A stretch of DNA of 64,000 nucleotides from Gemmatimonadota bacterium (lineage in GTDB: Bacteria > Gemmatimonadota > Gemmatimonadetes > Gemmatimonadales > GWC2-71-9): NCBI GenBank assembly GCA_003220795.1, contig QHTK01000045.1:62001-126000 (forward strand). Reading direction: 5' to 3'. The notes beneath the pieces were generated by a model. It was not told the DNA's origin. It saw only the letters and a list, made by a program, of their open reading frames with translations, and did not search any database. The position numbers and the translations under genes are program-made. How positions within the stretch are numbered: position 1 is the first letter of the stretch; every line of letters starts with the position of its first letter. Of the stretch, positions 39,136 to 46,702 are shown piece after piece.

Positions 39136-39749
39136 TCGGAGTACGGGATCTTGTCGCGCTCGCCGCGACGCAATCGCTCCCGCATGTCGGGCGGGAGCTC
39201 GTCGTGCGCCTCCGCGATCGACAGCTCCTCCATCGAGTAGTGCGCCTCGGGGTTGGCGTTGAGCGCCTGGCGCACCTGCTCCGCCCGGCTGAAGCGACCG
39301 CGCAGCGGGAAATCCTTCCGCAGCGGGTAGCCCTCGGCGTACGTCTCCCACATCAGGATGCGCCGCAGGTCCGGGTGGCCACGGAACGTGACGCCGAACA
39401 TGTCGTAGACTTCGCGCTCTAGCCAGTCGGCGCCCCGCCACAGCGGCACGACCGAGTCGATCGCCAGGTCGCCGCGCAGGTCGAGTTCGACCTTCACCCG
39501 CAGGTCCGTGCGGCGTGCGAGCGAGCGCAGGTTGTACACGACCTCGAGCGGTCGCTCCCGGTCGCGGTACTCTACGGCGGTGACGTCGACCAGATAGTCG
39601 TACTGCTGCCCGGGCGTGTCGCGCAGCCAAGCCATCACGGCGAGCAGCGCCGCGCGGTCCACATACACGATCGTGTCCCCGCACGACTCCGCCGCGCGGG
39701 CGATCGCGCCGCCGAAGGTCGCGCGCAGGGCGTCTGCGGAGGGGTTCAC
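39132..39749 (-). CDS. nuoC: NADH-quinone oxidoreductase subunit C
   Basis: Peripheral-arm subunit of 205 residues. The family signature [24 protein letters not shown] lies near 114-137 and is followed by [10 protein letters not shown]. The protein ends in a charged tail ([14 protein letters not shown]). GTG 39749 overlaps the nuoB stop as GTGA, and the end overlaps nuoD by 4 bases. Confidence 0.95.
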   Translation of the reverse strand: MNPSADALRATFGGAIARAAESCGDTIVYVDRAALLAVMAWLRDTPGQQYDYLVDVTAVEYRDRERPLEVVYNLRSLARRTDLRVKVELDLRGDLAIDSVVPLWRGADWLEREVYDMFGVTFRGHPDLRRILMWETYAEGYPLRKDFPLRGRFSRAEQVRQALNANPEAHYSMEELSIAEAHDELPPDMRERLRRGERDKIPYSE

Positions 39750-40366
39750 CCCGAGCGAAACTGGTGGATGGAGTTCCCGAACGGCTCGGAGATCTCGTCG
39801 ATCTGCTCGGGCGGGAGTCGCAGGCCACGCTCGTCGAGCGGCTGCTCGTCGCGCCGTGGGGCACGGTCGAACAGCGATTCTCCCTTGATTTTCTTGTGCA
39901 ACAACAGGATGCCGTACAGCAGCCCCTCGGGGCGCGGCGGACACCCCGGCACGTAGACATCCACCGGGACGATGGTGTCGATCCCCTGCACCATCGCGTA
40001 GTTGTCGAAGATGCCGCCCGTCGACGCGCACGCGCCCATTGAGATCACCCACTTGGGCTGCGGCATCTGGTCGTAGATCCGCCGGATCACGGGAGCGAGC
40101 TTGAACGGCAGGCGCCCCGCGCAGATGAGGACGTCTGCCTGGCGCGGGCTGAAGGCTTGACGCTCCATGCCGAAGCGGGCGAAGTCGTAGCGCGACGCCG
40201 CCGTCGCCATGAACTCGATGGCGCAGCACGCCGTGCCGAACGGCATCGGCCACAACGAGTTCGCCCGGGACGAGTTCACCGCCCAGTCGATCAGATCCTG
40301 CGCCTTCGCGAGCAGGTAGTTCGGGCTTTGGCCGGAAACTGCTTTCGTCTCGAGAACGCGCTTCAT
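39746..40366 (-). CDS. nuoB: NADH-quinone oxidoreductase subunit B
   Basis: Carries the terminal N2 [4Fe-4S] cluster next to the quinone site; 206 residues. Cluster ligands are the paired Cys in [10 protein letters not shown], the Cys in MGACASTGG and that in [10 protein letters not shown]. The C-terminal tail (about 175-206) is longer than minimal NuoB and charged. ATG 40366 lies 7 bases after nuoA. Confidence 0.96.
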   Translation of the reverse strand: MKRVLETKAVSGQSPNYLLAKAQDLIDWAVNSSRANSLWPMPFGTACCAIEFMATAASRYDFARFGMERQAFSPRQADVLICAGRLPFKLAPVIRRIYDQMPQPKWVISMGACASTGGIFDNYAMVQGIDTIVPVDVYVPGCPPRPEGLLYGILLLHKKIKGESLFDRAPRRDEQPLDERGLRLPPEQIDEISEPFGNSIHQFRSG

Positions 40367-40373
40367 CTACGCC

Positions 40374-40742
40374 TCAATCCCACTGTAACGCCCCCCGCTT
40401 CCACACATAGACGTAGCCCACCGCGAGGATGAGCATGAACACCAGCATCTCCACGAGCAGAAACCCCATCCCCGGGCCCCCCGCGCCGAAGTAAATCGCG
40501 CCCCACGGGATCAGGAACACCGTCTCGAGGTCGAAGATGATGAACAGCATCGCGACGAGGTAGAACTTCACCGAGAAGCGCTCGTGGGCGCTGCCGAGCG
40601 GCGGCATGCCGCTCTCGTAAGGCGCGTCTTTGACGACGGTGGGCTTGCGCGGGGCGACGAGATGCGATAACCCGATCAGCAACGCCGCGTTGAAAGCGAC
40701 GAACGCGAGGAGGAGAAGGAAGGCGAGGTAGGGCTGGGTCAT
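40374..40742 (-). CDS. nuoA: NADH-quinone oxidoreductase subunit A
   Basis: Three-helix membrane subunit of 122 residues, first gene of the complete nuoA-N set. The conserved acidic loop PYESGMPPLGSAHERFSVKFY lies near 42-62 and FIIFDLETVFLIPW near 68-81. No good Shine-Dalgarno precedes the ATG; a promoter-like pair lies at 40775-40803. Confidence 0.95.
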   Translation of the reverse strand: MTQPYLAFLLLLAFVAFNAALLIGLSHLVAPRKPTVVKDAPYESGMPPLGSAHERFSVKFYLVAMLFIIFDLETVFLIPWGAIYFGAGGPGMGFLLVEMLVFMLILAVGYVYVWKRGALQWD

Positions 40743-40774
40743 GAGTTCGTGAAAAAATTCACTTGATCGGCCGA

Positions 40775-40803
40775 AACGTATTCTCGCGCGCCGACGTTGT
40801 CAA
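40775..40803 (-). promoter_or_regulatory. Probable sigma-70-type promoter of the nuo operon
   Basis: On the minus strand a perfect TTGACA (40803-40798) is followed after 17 bases by TACGTT (40780-40775), which would start transcription near 40768, about 26 bases before the nuoA ATG. A short hairpin, GTGAATTTTTTCAC, falls in the leader. No other good promoter is visible in the 109-base gap, which also serves the divergent dcd gene. Confidence 0.5.
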
Positions 40804-40851
40804 CCGAATCGAGTGGCGTAAGTGTCGACGGCGCCGATATATTGGCCCGCC

Positions 40852-41412
40852 ATGTCCATTAAGTCCGACCGCTGGATCCGGCGCATGGCGCGCGAGCGAG
40901 GCATGATCGATCCCTTCGCCGAGAACCAGGCCCGCGCCGGCGTGATCTCCTACGGCGTGTCGTCCTACGGCTACGACATGCGGGTCGCGCCCGAGTTCAA
41001 GATCTTCACCAACGCCCTGTCCGCCGTGGTCGATCCCAAGAGCTTCGATCCGAAATCGTTCGTCGAGTTCACGGGCGACGTGTGCATCGTGCCGCCCAAC
41101 TCGTTCGCCCTGGCGCGCTCGGTCGAATACTTCCGCATCCCCCGGAACGTGCTGACGATCTGCGTGGGAAAGAGCACGTACGCGCGTTGCGGCATCATCA
41201 CCAACGTCACCCCGTTCGAACCAGAGTGGGAAGGATTCGTCACGCTCGAGATCTCGAACACGACCCCCCTCCCCGCTAAGATCTACGCCAACGAGGGCAT
41301 CGCGCAGGTGCTGTTCTTCACGGCGGATGAGGGCGACGAGTGCGAGGTGAGCTATGCAGACAAGAAAGGCAAGTATCAGGCGCAACAGGGGATCACGCTG
41401 CCGAAACTGTGA
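40852..41412 (+). CDS. dcd: dCTP deaminase
   Basis: Deaminates dCTP to dUTP for thymidylate supply; 186 residues, normal length. Motifs are [13 protein letters not shown] near 35-47, [15 protein letters not shown] near 81-95, the [12 protein letters not shown] stretch with the catalytic Arg and Glu region ([17 protein letters not shown], about 121-137), and the C-terminal nucleotide-binding tail [20 protein letters not shown] 40852 fits the family N-terminus; a GTG 30 bases upstream would add a non-conserved stretch. It lacks a Shine-Dalgarno, and TATATT lies 8 bases before the ATG, so a leaderless transcript is possible. Divergent from nuo. Confidence 0.94.
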   Translation: MSIKSDRWIRRMARERGMIDPFAENQARAGVISYGVSSYGYDMRVAPEFKIFTNALSAVVDPKSFDPKSFVEFTGDVCIVPPNSFALARSVEYFRIPRNVLTICVGKSTYARCGIITNVTPFEPEWEGFVTLEISNTTPLPAKIYANEGIAQVLFFTADEGDECEVSYADKKGKYQAQQGITLPKL

Positions 41413-41419
41413 CACCCCC

Positions 41420-41848
41420 TCACGCTGGGCGCGGTCCCTCGCGAGGCACCACGCCCAGCAGCGTGACCGCGGCGGTGGCGGCGGCCAGGATGACGATGTC
41501 CGGCTTCCACCCCAACTCGGTAGCGGGGACGGCCATCTGCACCAGGTACATCGCGAAGTCGAACACCCCCACGAGCAGACCCAACAGGACCGTGCGCTGC
41601 AGCGAGCGGCCGAACTGGGCCAGTACGCTCCCCGTCACCAGCGCCACCGCTCCCTGCCCCGCCGCGATCGCCAAGGCCGTGACGGCGTCGCCGACGAGGG
41701 TGAAGATCAGTCCCGACCGCGTGGGGATATAGCTGAACAACCAGGTGTGCAGCCCGGCGATCACGAGTCCGGCCACGGCGGCGCACATGGTCGCCCAGAT
41801 GGCGTAGTAGATCACGACTTTCATCCGGTCTCCGGTATCGGTTGCCAT
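41420..41848 (-). CDS. Small integral membrane protein, function unknown
   Basis: A 142-residue protein with four hydrophobic segments at roughly 11-33, 42-66, 77-103 and 110-130 and little else. No enzyme motif is visible and I do not recognise the family. ATG 41848 has GAGG about 8 bases upstream, better than the longer frame to 41875. It is convergent with dcd (7 bases apart) and divergent from the hybrid kinase gene, with which it may share a control region. Confidence 0.6.
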   Translation of the reverse strand: MATDTGDRMKVVIYYAIWATMCAAVAGLVIAGLHTWLFSYIPTRSGLIFTLVGDAVTALAIAAGQGAVALVTGSVLAQFGRSLQRTVLLGLLVGVFDFAMYLVQMAVPATELGWKPDIVILAAATAAVTLLGVVPREGPRPA

Positions 41849-42005
41849 GGTGCGAGCCTCTCGAGGTGCCCCCAATCTGCGCCCGGCCGGGACGAGGCGC
41901 CAGCGCGGCGCCGGGTGACGTGCGACCGGTGCGTGAATCGGCGACGGGTTATGTTATTGCCTGACTCTCGCCGGGGCGCTCCCGTGCGATACAGACCGAG
42001 AATGG

Positions 42006-42023
42006 CCGGTTGCGCGCAACCGG
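42006..42023. promoter_or_regulatory. Perfect 18-bp palindrome, possible operator
   Basis: CCGGTTGCGCGCAACCGG is an exact inverted repeat with no mismatches, ending 10 bases before the proposed GTG start of the hybrid kinase and lying in the divergent gap with the membrane protein. It has the size of a dimeric regulator site, but could also form a short hairpin in the leader. Its function is inferred from position only. Confidence 0.45.
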
Positions 42024-42033
42024 TACGCAGGTC

Positions 42034-43980
42034 GTGAAGCGCGTCGTGAGCCTCCGCGCGACTCTGCTGCTGATGACGCTCGCGGCGGGGGTCTATGCAG
42101 GGGTCCTGCCCCTCTACCTCTTCGTGCGCGCACGCGCCGCGGCGTTGGCGCTCGGCAAGGGAACGGCCGCCCTCGTGGTCCTGCAGGACGACCTGGCGCG
42201 CCGCAACAGCGGGCTGCGCCATGCGGCGGCGCTCGTGCGACAGCTCGTCCCATCGCGCACCCGTCCGGCTCCAGGCTCCCTCGACAGCATTCGTCTCTTC
42301 ATCGCGGCCGCGAGCGCCCCGGCGTCCGGGCAGTCGTACGGGACGGTTCCTGCGGCGCTGCGCGCGCCGCTGGGGCGGGCCGAAGAGGCGTTGTCCCGGG
42401 TGGCGAGCGCGCTCGCCGCAGAGCTCGCGTTGCTGGAGCGAGGCGGTGACCGGTCAGGGGACGCCCGGCGGATCCGCACGCTCGACAGCCTCACACAGAT
42501 CGCCGACGAGCGAATGCTCGTCGCGGGTCAGCAGGCGCGTCGCGACCTGCTGGATCGACAACAGGCGCTCCAGCTGGCGGCGGGCGAGGTGCTGCGCGAC
42601 GCGATCCTCTGGCTCGCCCTCGGCGCAGTAGGCGTGGTTCCCGCAGTCTACCTCGTGCGCCGACGCGTGTGGCGGCCGCTCGCGGAGCTCGAGGCCGGGC
42701 TCGCCCGCGTCGCCGAAGGCGACCTGACGACGGGCGTGCCGGTTCGCGGCAGCGACGAGCTGGCCAGGCTGGCGCAGCACTTCAACGAAATGACGCGGGT
42801 GCTGCGGGATCGCGCGGAGGAGCAGGGCCGCTTCGCCGCCGCCGGGGAGCTGCTCGCCGGCGTGGCCCACGAGGTCAACAACCCGCTCATGGCCATCGCG
42901 GCGCACGCGGAGAACAGCATCGCCGATCCCGCCCTTGCCGAGCCGCAACGCGCCGAGATGCTCCAGATCCTCCGTCAGGCGCGTCGCGCCGCCAAGCTGC
43001 TGCGTGGCTTGCTGCGGTTCGTGCGGGTCACGGACCAGGAGGTCACGCGCGTCAACCTGAACGACGCGGTGCGAGGCGCGATGGACCTCGTGTCCTACCG
43101 GTTCGTGCTCGACGAGATCACGGTGGGCGGGCGCTTGGATCCGGGGCTGGTCGCCGTCGAAGGCGACGCGATCAAGTTGGAGCAGGTGGTCGTGAATCTC
43201 CTGTCCAACGCGATCGATGCCCTGCGTGCGATCAGCCCCCCCCGCGAGCTCACCGTGGATACGTGGTGCGAGGGGGCCCGCGTGTCGGTCGCCGTCGAGG
43301 ACAATGCGCGCGGCGTCGCCGCGGAGATGGTGCCGCGGCTGTTCCGGCCGTTCGCGACGACCAAGGCGCGCCGCGGCACGGGGCTCGGACTCTACATTTC
43401 GCGTCAGATCGCCCGAGCGGCGGGCGGCGACTTGGCGCTCGAGTCCCGTCCGGGAAAGGGGGCGCGCTTCGTGCTCTCGCTCCCCGCAGCCGCCGCTCTC
43501 CCGGTCGCCTCCCCTGCCCCCCCTGCACCCCCCGCTCCGAGCGCTGTCCGGCCGGGTGCCGTGCCGCATCCCGTCGCGTCGCTGGCGGGCCTGCACGTGC
43601 TCATCGTGGACGACGAGGAGGCCGTGCGCCGCCCGATGGCCAGGTTCCTGAGCCGCCGGGGCGCGCGGGTGGACGAGGCGCAGGACGGGGCCGAGGCGTT
43701 GGAGCGGTTGAACGGCGCGGGGGGGGAGGCCGACGTGATCGTCGCCGACCTCCGGATGCCGCGGATGGGTGGAGTGGAGCTATTCGCCACACTGGAAGAC
43801 ACCCGGCCGGCGCTCGCCTCGCGCGTCTTGTTTCTGTCGGGCGACATCTCGCAGCTCGCCGAGCCGGGAAACACGCCGGTGCCGCGGGAACGGGTGCTCG
43901 TGAAGCCGGTCGAGCTGGCGGAGCTGGAGCGGCGTATCCTGGAGTTCATCCGGGCGCGGGAGAGCGAGGGGGCCGGGTGA
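42034..43980 (+). CDS. Hybrid sensor histidine kinase with C-terminal receiver domain
   Basis: A 648-residue membrane sensor. Order of parts: membrane helix near 8-30, a periplasmic, mostly helical sensor of about 150 residues, a second helix near 190-210, a HAMP domain (to about 265), a HisKA helix with the phospho-His in GVAHEVNNPL near 285, an HATPase domain with VVVNLLSNAIDAL (N box) and GTGLGLYISRQI (G box), a proline-rich linker, and a receiver domain (LIVDDEEAVRRP; phospho-acceptor Asp in VADLRMPRMGG). The N-box and GHKL features place it near NtrB-like kinases. GTG 42034 is chosen because a TTG at 42010 lies inside the 18-bp palindrome. No cognate DNA-binding regulator is adjacent. 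Confidence 0.85.
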   Translation: MKRVVSLRATLLLMTLAAGVYAGVLPLYLFVRARAAALALGKGTAALVVLQDDLARRNSGLRHAAALVRQLVPSRTRPAPGSLDSIRLFIAAASAPASGQSYGTVPAALRAPLGRAEEALSRVASALAAELALLERGGDRSGDARRIRTLDSLTQIADERMLVAGQQARRDLLDRQQALQLAAGEVLRDAILWLALGAVGVVPAVYLVRRRVWRPLAELEAGLARVAEGDLTTGVPVRGSDELARLAQHFNEMTRVLRDRAEEQGRFAAAGELLAGVAHEVNNPLMAIAAHAENSIADPALAEPQRAEMLQILRQARRAAKLLRGLLRFVRVTDQEVTRVNLNDAVRGAMDLVSYRFVLDEITVGGRLDPGLVAVEGDAIKLEQVVVNLLSNAIDALRAISPPRELTVDTWCEGARVSVAVEDNARGVAAEMVPRLFRPFATTKARRGTGLGLYISRQIARAAGGDLALESRPGKGARFVLSLPAAAALPVASPAPPAPPAPSAVRPGAVPHPVASLAGLHVLIVDDEEAVRRPMARFLSRRGARVDEAQDGAEALERLNGAGGEADVIVADLRMPRMGGVELFATLEDTRPALASRVLFLSGDISQLAEPGNTPVPRERVLVKPVELAELERRILEFIRARESEGAG

Positions 43981-44029
43981 GCGTGACCGGTGCTGTAGCT
44001 GCCCGCCGGGCCGCGCGCTAAGATTTGGC

Positions 44030-44293
44030 ATGCTGATCGTCGTCGTCTTGCTGGCAACGGTGGCGATGCGGGTCGCGATCGTCACGGTGGTGGTGTACCT
44101 GCTGCTGCCGCAAGGCAGGTTCTGCCCGCACTGCGGCGGTGAAATGACGGCGATCCGAAACCGGTTCTTCGACCGGGTCGTCTCCGCGCTGGAGCGCCGC
44201 TGGTGCGTGGAGTGTGGGTGGGACGGCATCGTGCGCCGCGTCCGCGCGGCGTCACGGCGCCGCGCCGCGCGGCGGCCCCTCATTCCTTCGTGA
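44030..44293 (+). CDS. Small membrane-anchored zinc-ribbon protein
   Basis: An 87-residue protein: one N-terminal membrane helix (about 2-27) followed by a cytoplasmic zinc ribbon, CPHC near 32-35 and CVEC near 59-62, and a very basic tail rich in Arg. No family is recognised. It starts 49 bases after the hybrid kinase stop. There is no ribosome site; TAAGAT lies 5 bases before the ATG, suggesting a leaderless message. Its end overlaps the end of ndh by 14 bases, convergently. Confidence 0.55.
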   Translation: MLIVVVLLATVAMRVAIVTVVVYLLLPQGRFCPHCGGEMTAIRNRFFDRVVSALERRWCVECGWDGIVRRVRAASRRRAARRPLIPS

Positions 44294-45518
44294 TCAGTCG
44301 CGCGGCCCGCTCGTAGAAGAAGTAGTCCCACGCCCAGTTCATCAGCACGAACAGCTTGTTCCGGAACCCGATGAGCTGGATGATGTGCACGATCAACCAG
44401 ACGACCCAGGCCGCGAATCCCTTGAACGCGACTCCGCCGAGGTAGGCGACCGCGGCGTTGCGGCCGATCGTGGCGAGCGAGCCGGGATCCTTGTAGCGGA
44501 ACGCGAGCGGCGCCTCGTCGCGCAAGCGGCGCGCGATGTTCGCGACCGCCGTGTCGGCCATCTGAATAGCGACGGGTGCCATCATCGGCAGCGGGGTCCC
44601 GTCGTGCTCGAGATACGCGGCGTCCCCGATGACGTACACCTCCGGATGGCCGGGCGCCTGCAGCTCCGGCGTCACCGTCACTCTCCCCTGCCGTGCCGTC
44701 GTCAGCCCGAGCGTCGCCGTGAGCGAAACGGCCTTCGCGCCCGCGGCCCAGATGAGCGTGCGCGCGGGAATCACTTCTCCGCCCTTCAAGGTGACCCGCG
44801 CGCCGTCGAAGTCTAGGACGGCGGCGCCGAACCGGACTTCCACGTGTTTCTTGCGCCACAAGGTCTCGGCCGCGGCTTCACTCAAGCGATCCGGCATCGC
44901 GGCGAGCAGCCGGTCGGAGGCCTCGAGCAGCAGCACGCGCACGTCCTTGATGTTCAGGCGCGGGTAGTCCTTGACGAGCACCAGCCGGATCAGCTCGGAC
45001 AGCGCCCCCGCCATCTCCACGCCCGTCGGGCCGCCGCCCACCACCACGAAGGTGAGCAGCGCGCGCCGGCGCTCCGCGTCGGGCTCGAGCATGGCCTGCT
45101 CGAAGCACCGCAGCACGTGGTTGCGGATCGCCACCGCGTCGACCACGCCTTTCAGGCCAAAGCCGTGGCGCACGATGCTCTCCAGGCCGAAGTAGTTCGT
45201 TTCGCCGCCCAGGGCGAGGATCAGGAAGTCGTACGGGACCGGGCCGCGGTCGGTCGCGACCTGCCGGGTCGCGAAGTCGACGCCCGTGACTTCGACCATC
45301 CGGAACTCGAAGTTCGGCTGGCGGCGCAGGATGGCGCGCACCGGCTTGGCGATCTGCTCGGGCTCGAGGCCGGCCGTGGCGACCTGATAGAGGAGCGGCT
45401 GGAAGAGGTGGTAATTGTGCCGGTCGAGCAGCACCACGTCGACCGGGGCCTTGCGGAGCGCGCGGGCGGCCCGCAGGCCGCCGAAGCCCGCGCCGACGAT
45501 GACGATGGTGGGTCGCAC
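44280..45518 (-). CDS. ndh: Type II NADH dehydrogenase (NDH-2)
   Basis: Single-subunit, non-pumping NADH:quinone oxidoreductase, 412 residues. FAD loop IVGAGFGGLRAARAL at 6-20, NAD loop VVVGGGPTGVEMAGAL near 160-175, the second FAD block VYVIGDAA near 295 and the quinone-site signature PMMAPVAIQMADTAVANIARR near 311-331. The C-terminal hydrophobic and amphipathic region (LIVHIIQLIGFRNKLFVLMNW) attaches it to the membrane. It offers an uncoupled alternative to the complex I encoded 4 kb away. The stop overlaps the zinc-ribbon gene. Confidence 0.92.
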   Translation of the reverse strand: MRPTIVIVGAGFGGLRAARALRKAPVDVVLLDRHNYHLFQPLLYQVATAGLEPEQIAKPVRAILRRQPNFEFRMVEVTGVDFATRQVATDRGPVPYDFLILALGGETNYFGLESIVRHGFGLKGVVDAVAIRNHVLRCFEQAMLEPDAERRRALLTFVVVGGGPTGVEMAGALSELIRLVLVKDYPRLNIKDVRVLLLEASDRLLAAMPDRLSEAAAETLWRKKHVEVRFGAAVLDFDGARVTLKGGEVIPARTLIWAAGAKAVSLTATLGLTTARQGRVTVTPELQAPGHPEVYVIGDAAYLEHDGTPLPMMAPVAIQMADTAVANIARRLRDEAPLAFRYKDPGSLATIGRNAAVAYLGGVAFKGFAAWVVWLIVHIIQLIGFRNKLFVLMNWAWDYFFYERAARLITKE

Positions 45519-45530
45519 CCGGTCGCCGCG

Positions 45531-45869
45531 CTACTCGAGCACCACGGCGGTGCCGTAGCAGAGCACCTCGGTCGCCGAGGCGCGCGCCGCTACCTCCGAG
45601 GCGTCGAAGCTCATCCCGATCACTGCGTTGGCGCCCAACTGCTGGGCGTGCTCGATCATCAGGTCGTACGCCGTCTGCCGCGCCTGCTCGCACATTTCCG
45701 TGTAGGCGCCGATTTGGCCGCCGATGATGCTCTTCAGGCCGCCGAGGATGCCCTGGGTGATGGTCGGCGCCCGCACGGTAAGGCCCCGCACGACGCCCTT
45801 GTACTCGCGGATGCGGCGGCCCTGCACGTCGAACGTGGTCGAGACGACAATCGGCGATCGCATGGCCAT
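45531..45869 (-). CDS. YbjQ/UPF0145 family protein
   Basis: A 112-residue member of the YbjQ (DUF74) family of heavy-metal-binding-like oligomeric proteins, function unsettled. Typical stretches are GVVRGLTVRAPTITQGILGGLKSIIGGQ near 26-53, the QARQTAYDLMIEHAQQLGANAVIGMSFD helix-strand unit near 63-90 and the C-terminal EVLCYGTAV. ATG 45869 follows AGGAG by about 7 bases; the upstream extension to 45920 has no support. It precedes ndh by 12 bases. Confidence 0.88.
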   Translation of the reverse strand: MAMRSPIVVSTTFDVQGRRIREYKGVVRGLTVRAPTITQGILGGLKSIIGGQIGAYTEMCEQARQTAYDLMIEHAQQLGANAVIGMSFDASEVAARASATEVLCYGTAVVLE

Positions 45870-45956
45870 GGGGCGCTCCTGGTGGTTGGTTGACAGCTGG
45901 AGTTTACGCCGCGCCCGCACGTCGCCGCGACACCGAGTCTCGCGCGTTCACCGAGG

Positions 45957-46700
45957 CTACCCAGTGAGTTTCCGCCACAGCGCCGCTAGCGGATCGTAGT
46001 TCGCGTCCACCACCCGCTCCTTGAGCGGGATGATCGCGTTGTCCGTGATTGTGATCGACTCGGGACAGACCTCGGTGCAGCACTTGGTGATGTTGCAGTA
46101 GCCGATTCCCCCCGATTCGCGGAGATAGGACCGGCGGTCCTCCTCGTCGAGCGGGTGCATCTCGTACACCGCGGCGCGCACCAGAAAGGCGGGGCCCATG
46201 AACTCGGCGTGCTTTTCGTGCGCGCGCAGCACGTGACACACGTCCTGGCACAGGAAGCACTCGATGCACTTGCGGAATTCCTGGGGCCGCTCGACCTCGT
46301 ACTGGTACATCCGCCAGGTGCCGTCCGGTGCGTCGGGCGCGCGCGGCTGGAAGGCGGGGATCCGCTTGTTGACCTCGTAGTTCCACGACACGTCGGTCAC
46401 GAGGTCCTTGATCACGGGGAATGCTTTCATCGGCGTGACCGTGATCGTCTCGCCGGCCTGATAGTCCGACATCCGCGTCATGCACATCAGCCGCGGCTTG
46501 CCGTTGATTTCGGCGGAGCATGACCCGCATTTCCCCGCCTTGCAGTTCCAGCGGACGGCGAGGTCGGGCGCCTGCTCGGCTTGAATGGCGTGTACCGCAT
46601 CCAGCACTACCATTCCCTCCGCCGCGGCGACCTGATACTCCTTCAGCTCGCCATGCTCCCGCGTGCCGCGGAACAGCCGCAAGCGGCGCTGCTCAGCCAC
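45957..46700 (-). CDS. sdhB: Succinate dehydrogenase/fumarate reductase iron-sulfur subunit
   Basis: Carries three clusters between flavin and quinone; 247 residues. The [2Fe-2S] Cys lie in NCKAGKCGSCSAEINGKPRLMC near 52-73, and the [4Fe-4S]/[3Fe-4S] motifs are CIECFLCQDVC near 144-154 and CNITKCCTEVCPES near 202-215. The insert between the two domains is longer than in E. coli SdhB. ATG 46700 follows sdhA by 2 bases. Together with the large SdhC this is the non-classical three-gene sdhCAB set. Confidence 0.94.
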   Translation of the reverse strand: MAEQRRLRLFRGTREHGELKEYQVAAAEGMVVLDAVHAIQAEQAPDLAVRWNCKAGKCGSCSAEINGKPRLMCMTRMSDYQAGETITVTPMKAFPVIKDLVTDVSWNYEVNKRIPAFQPRAPDAPDGTWRMYQYEVERPQEFRKCIECFLCQDVCHVLRAHEKHAEFMGPAFLVRAAVYEMHPLDEEDRRSYLRESGGIGYCNITKCCTEVCPESITITDNAIIPLKERVVDANYDPLAALWRKLTG

Positions 46701-46702
46701 GG

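Noticed and set aside
42010-42033. TTG start for the hybrid kinase
   Set aside because: It lies within a perfect palindrome and lacks a ribosome site; the first residues before the membrane helix are not needed.
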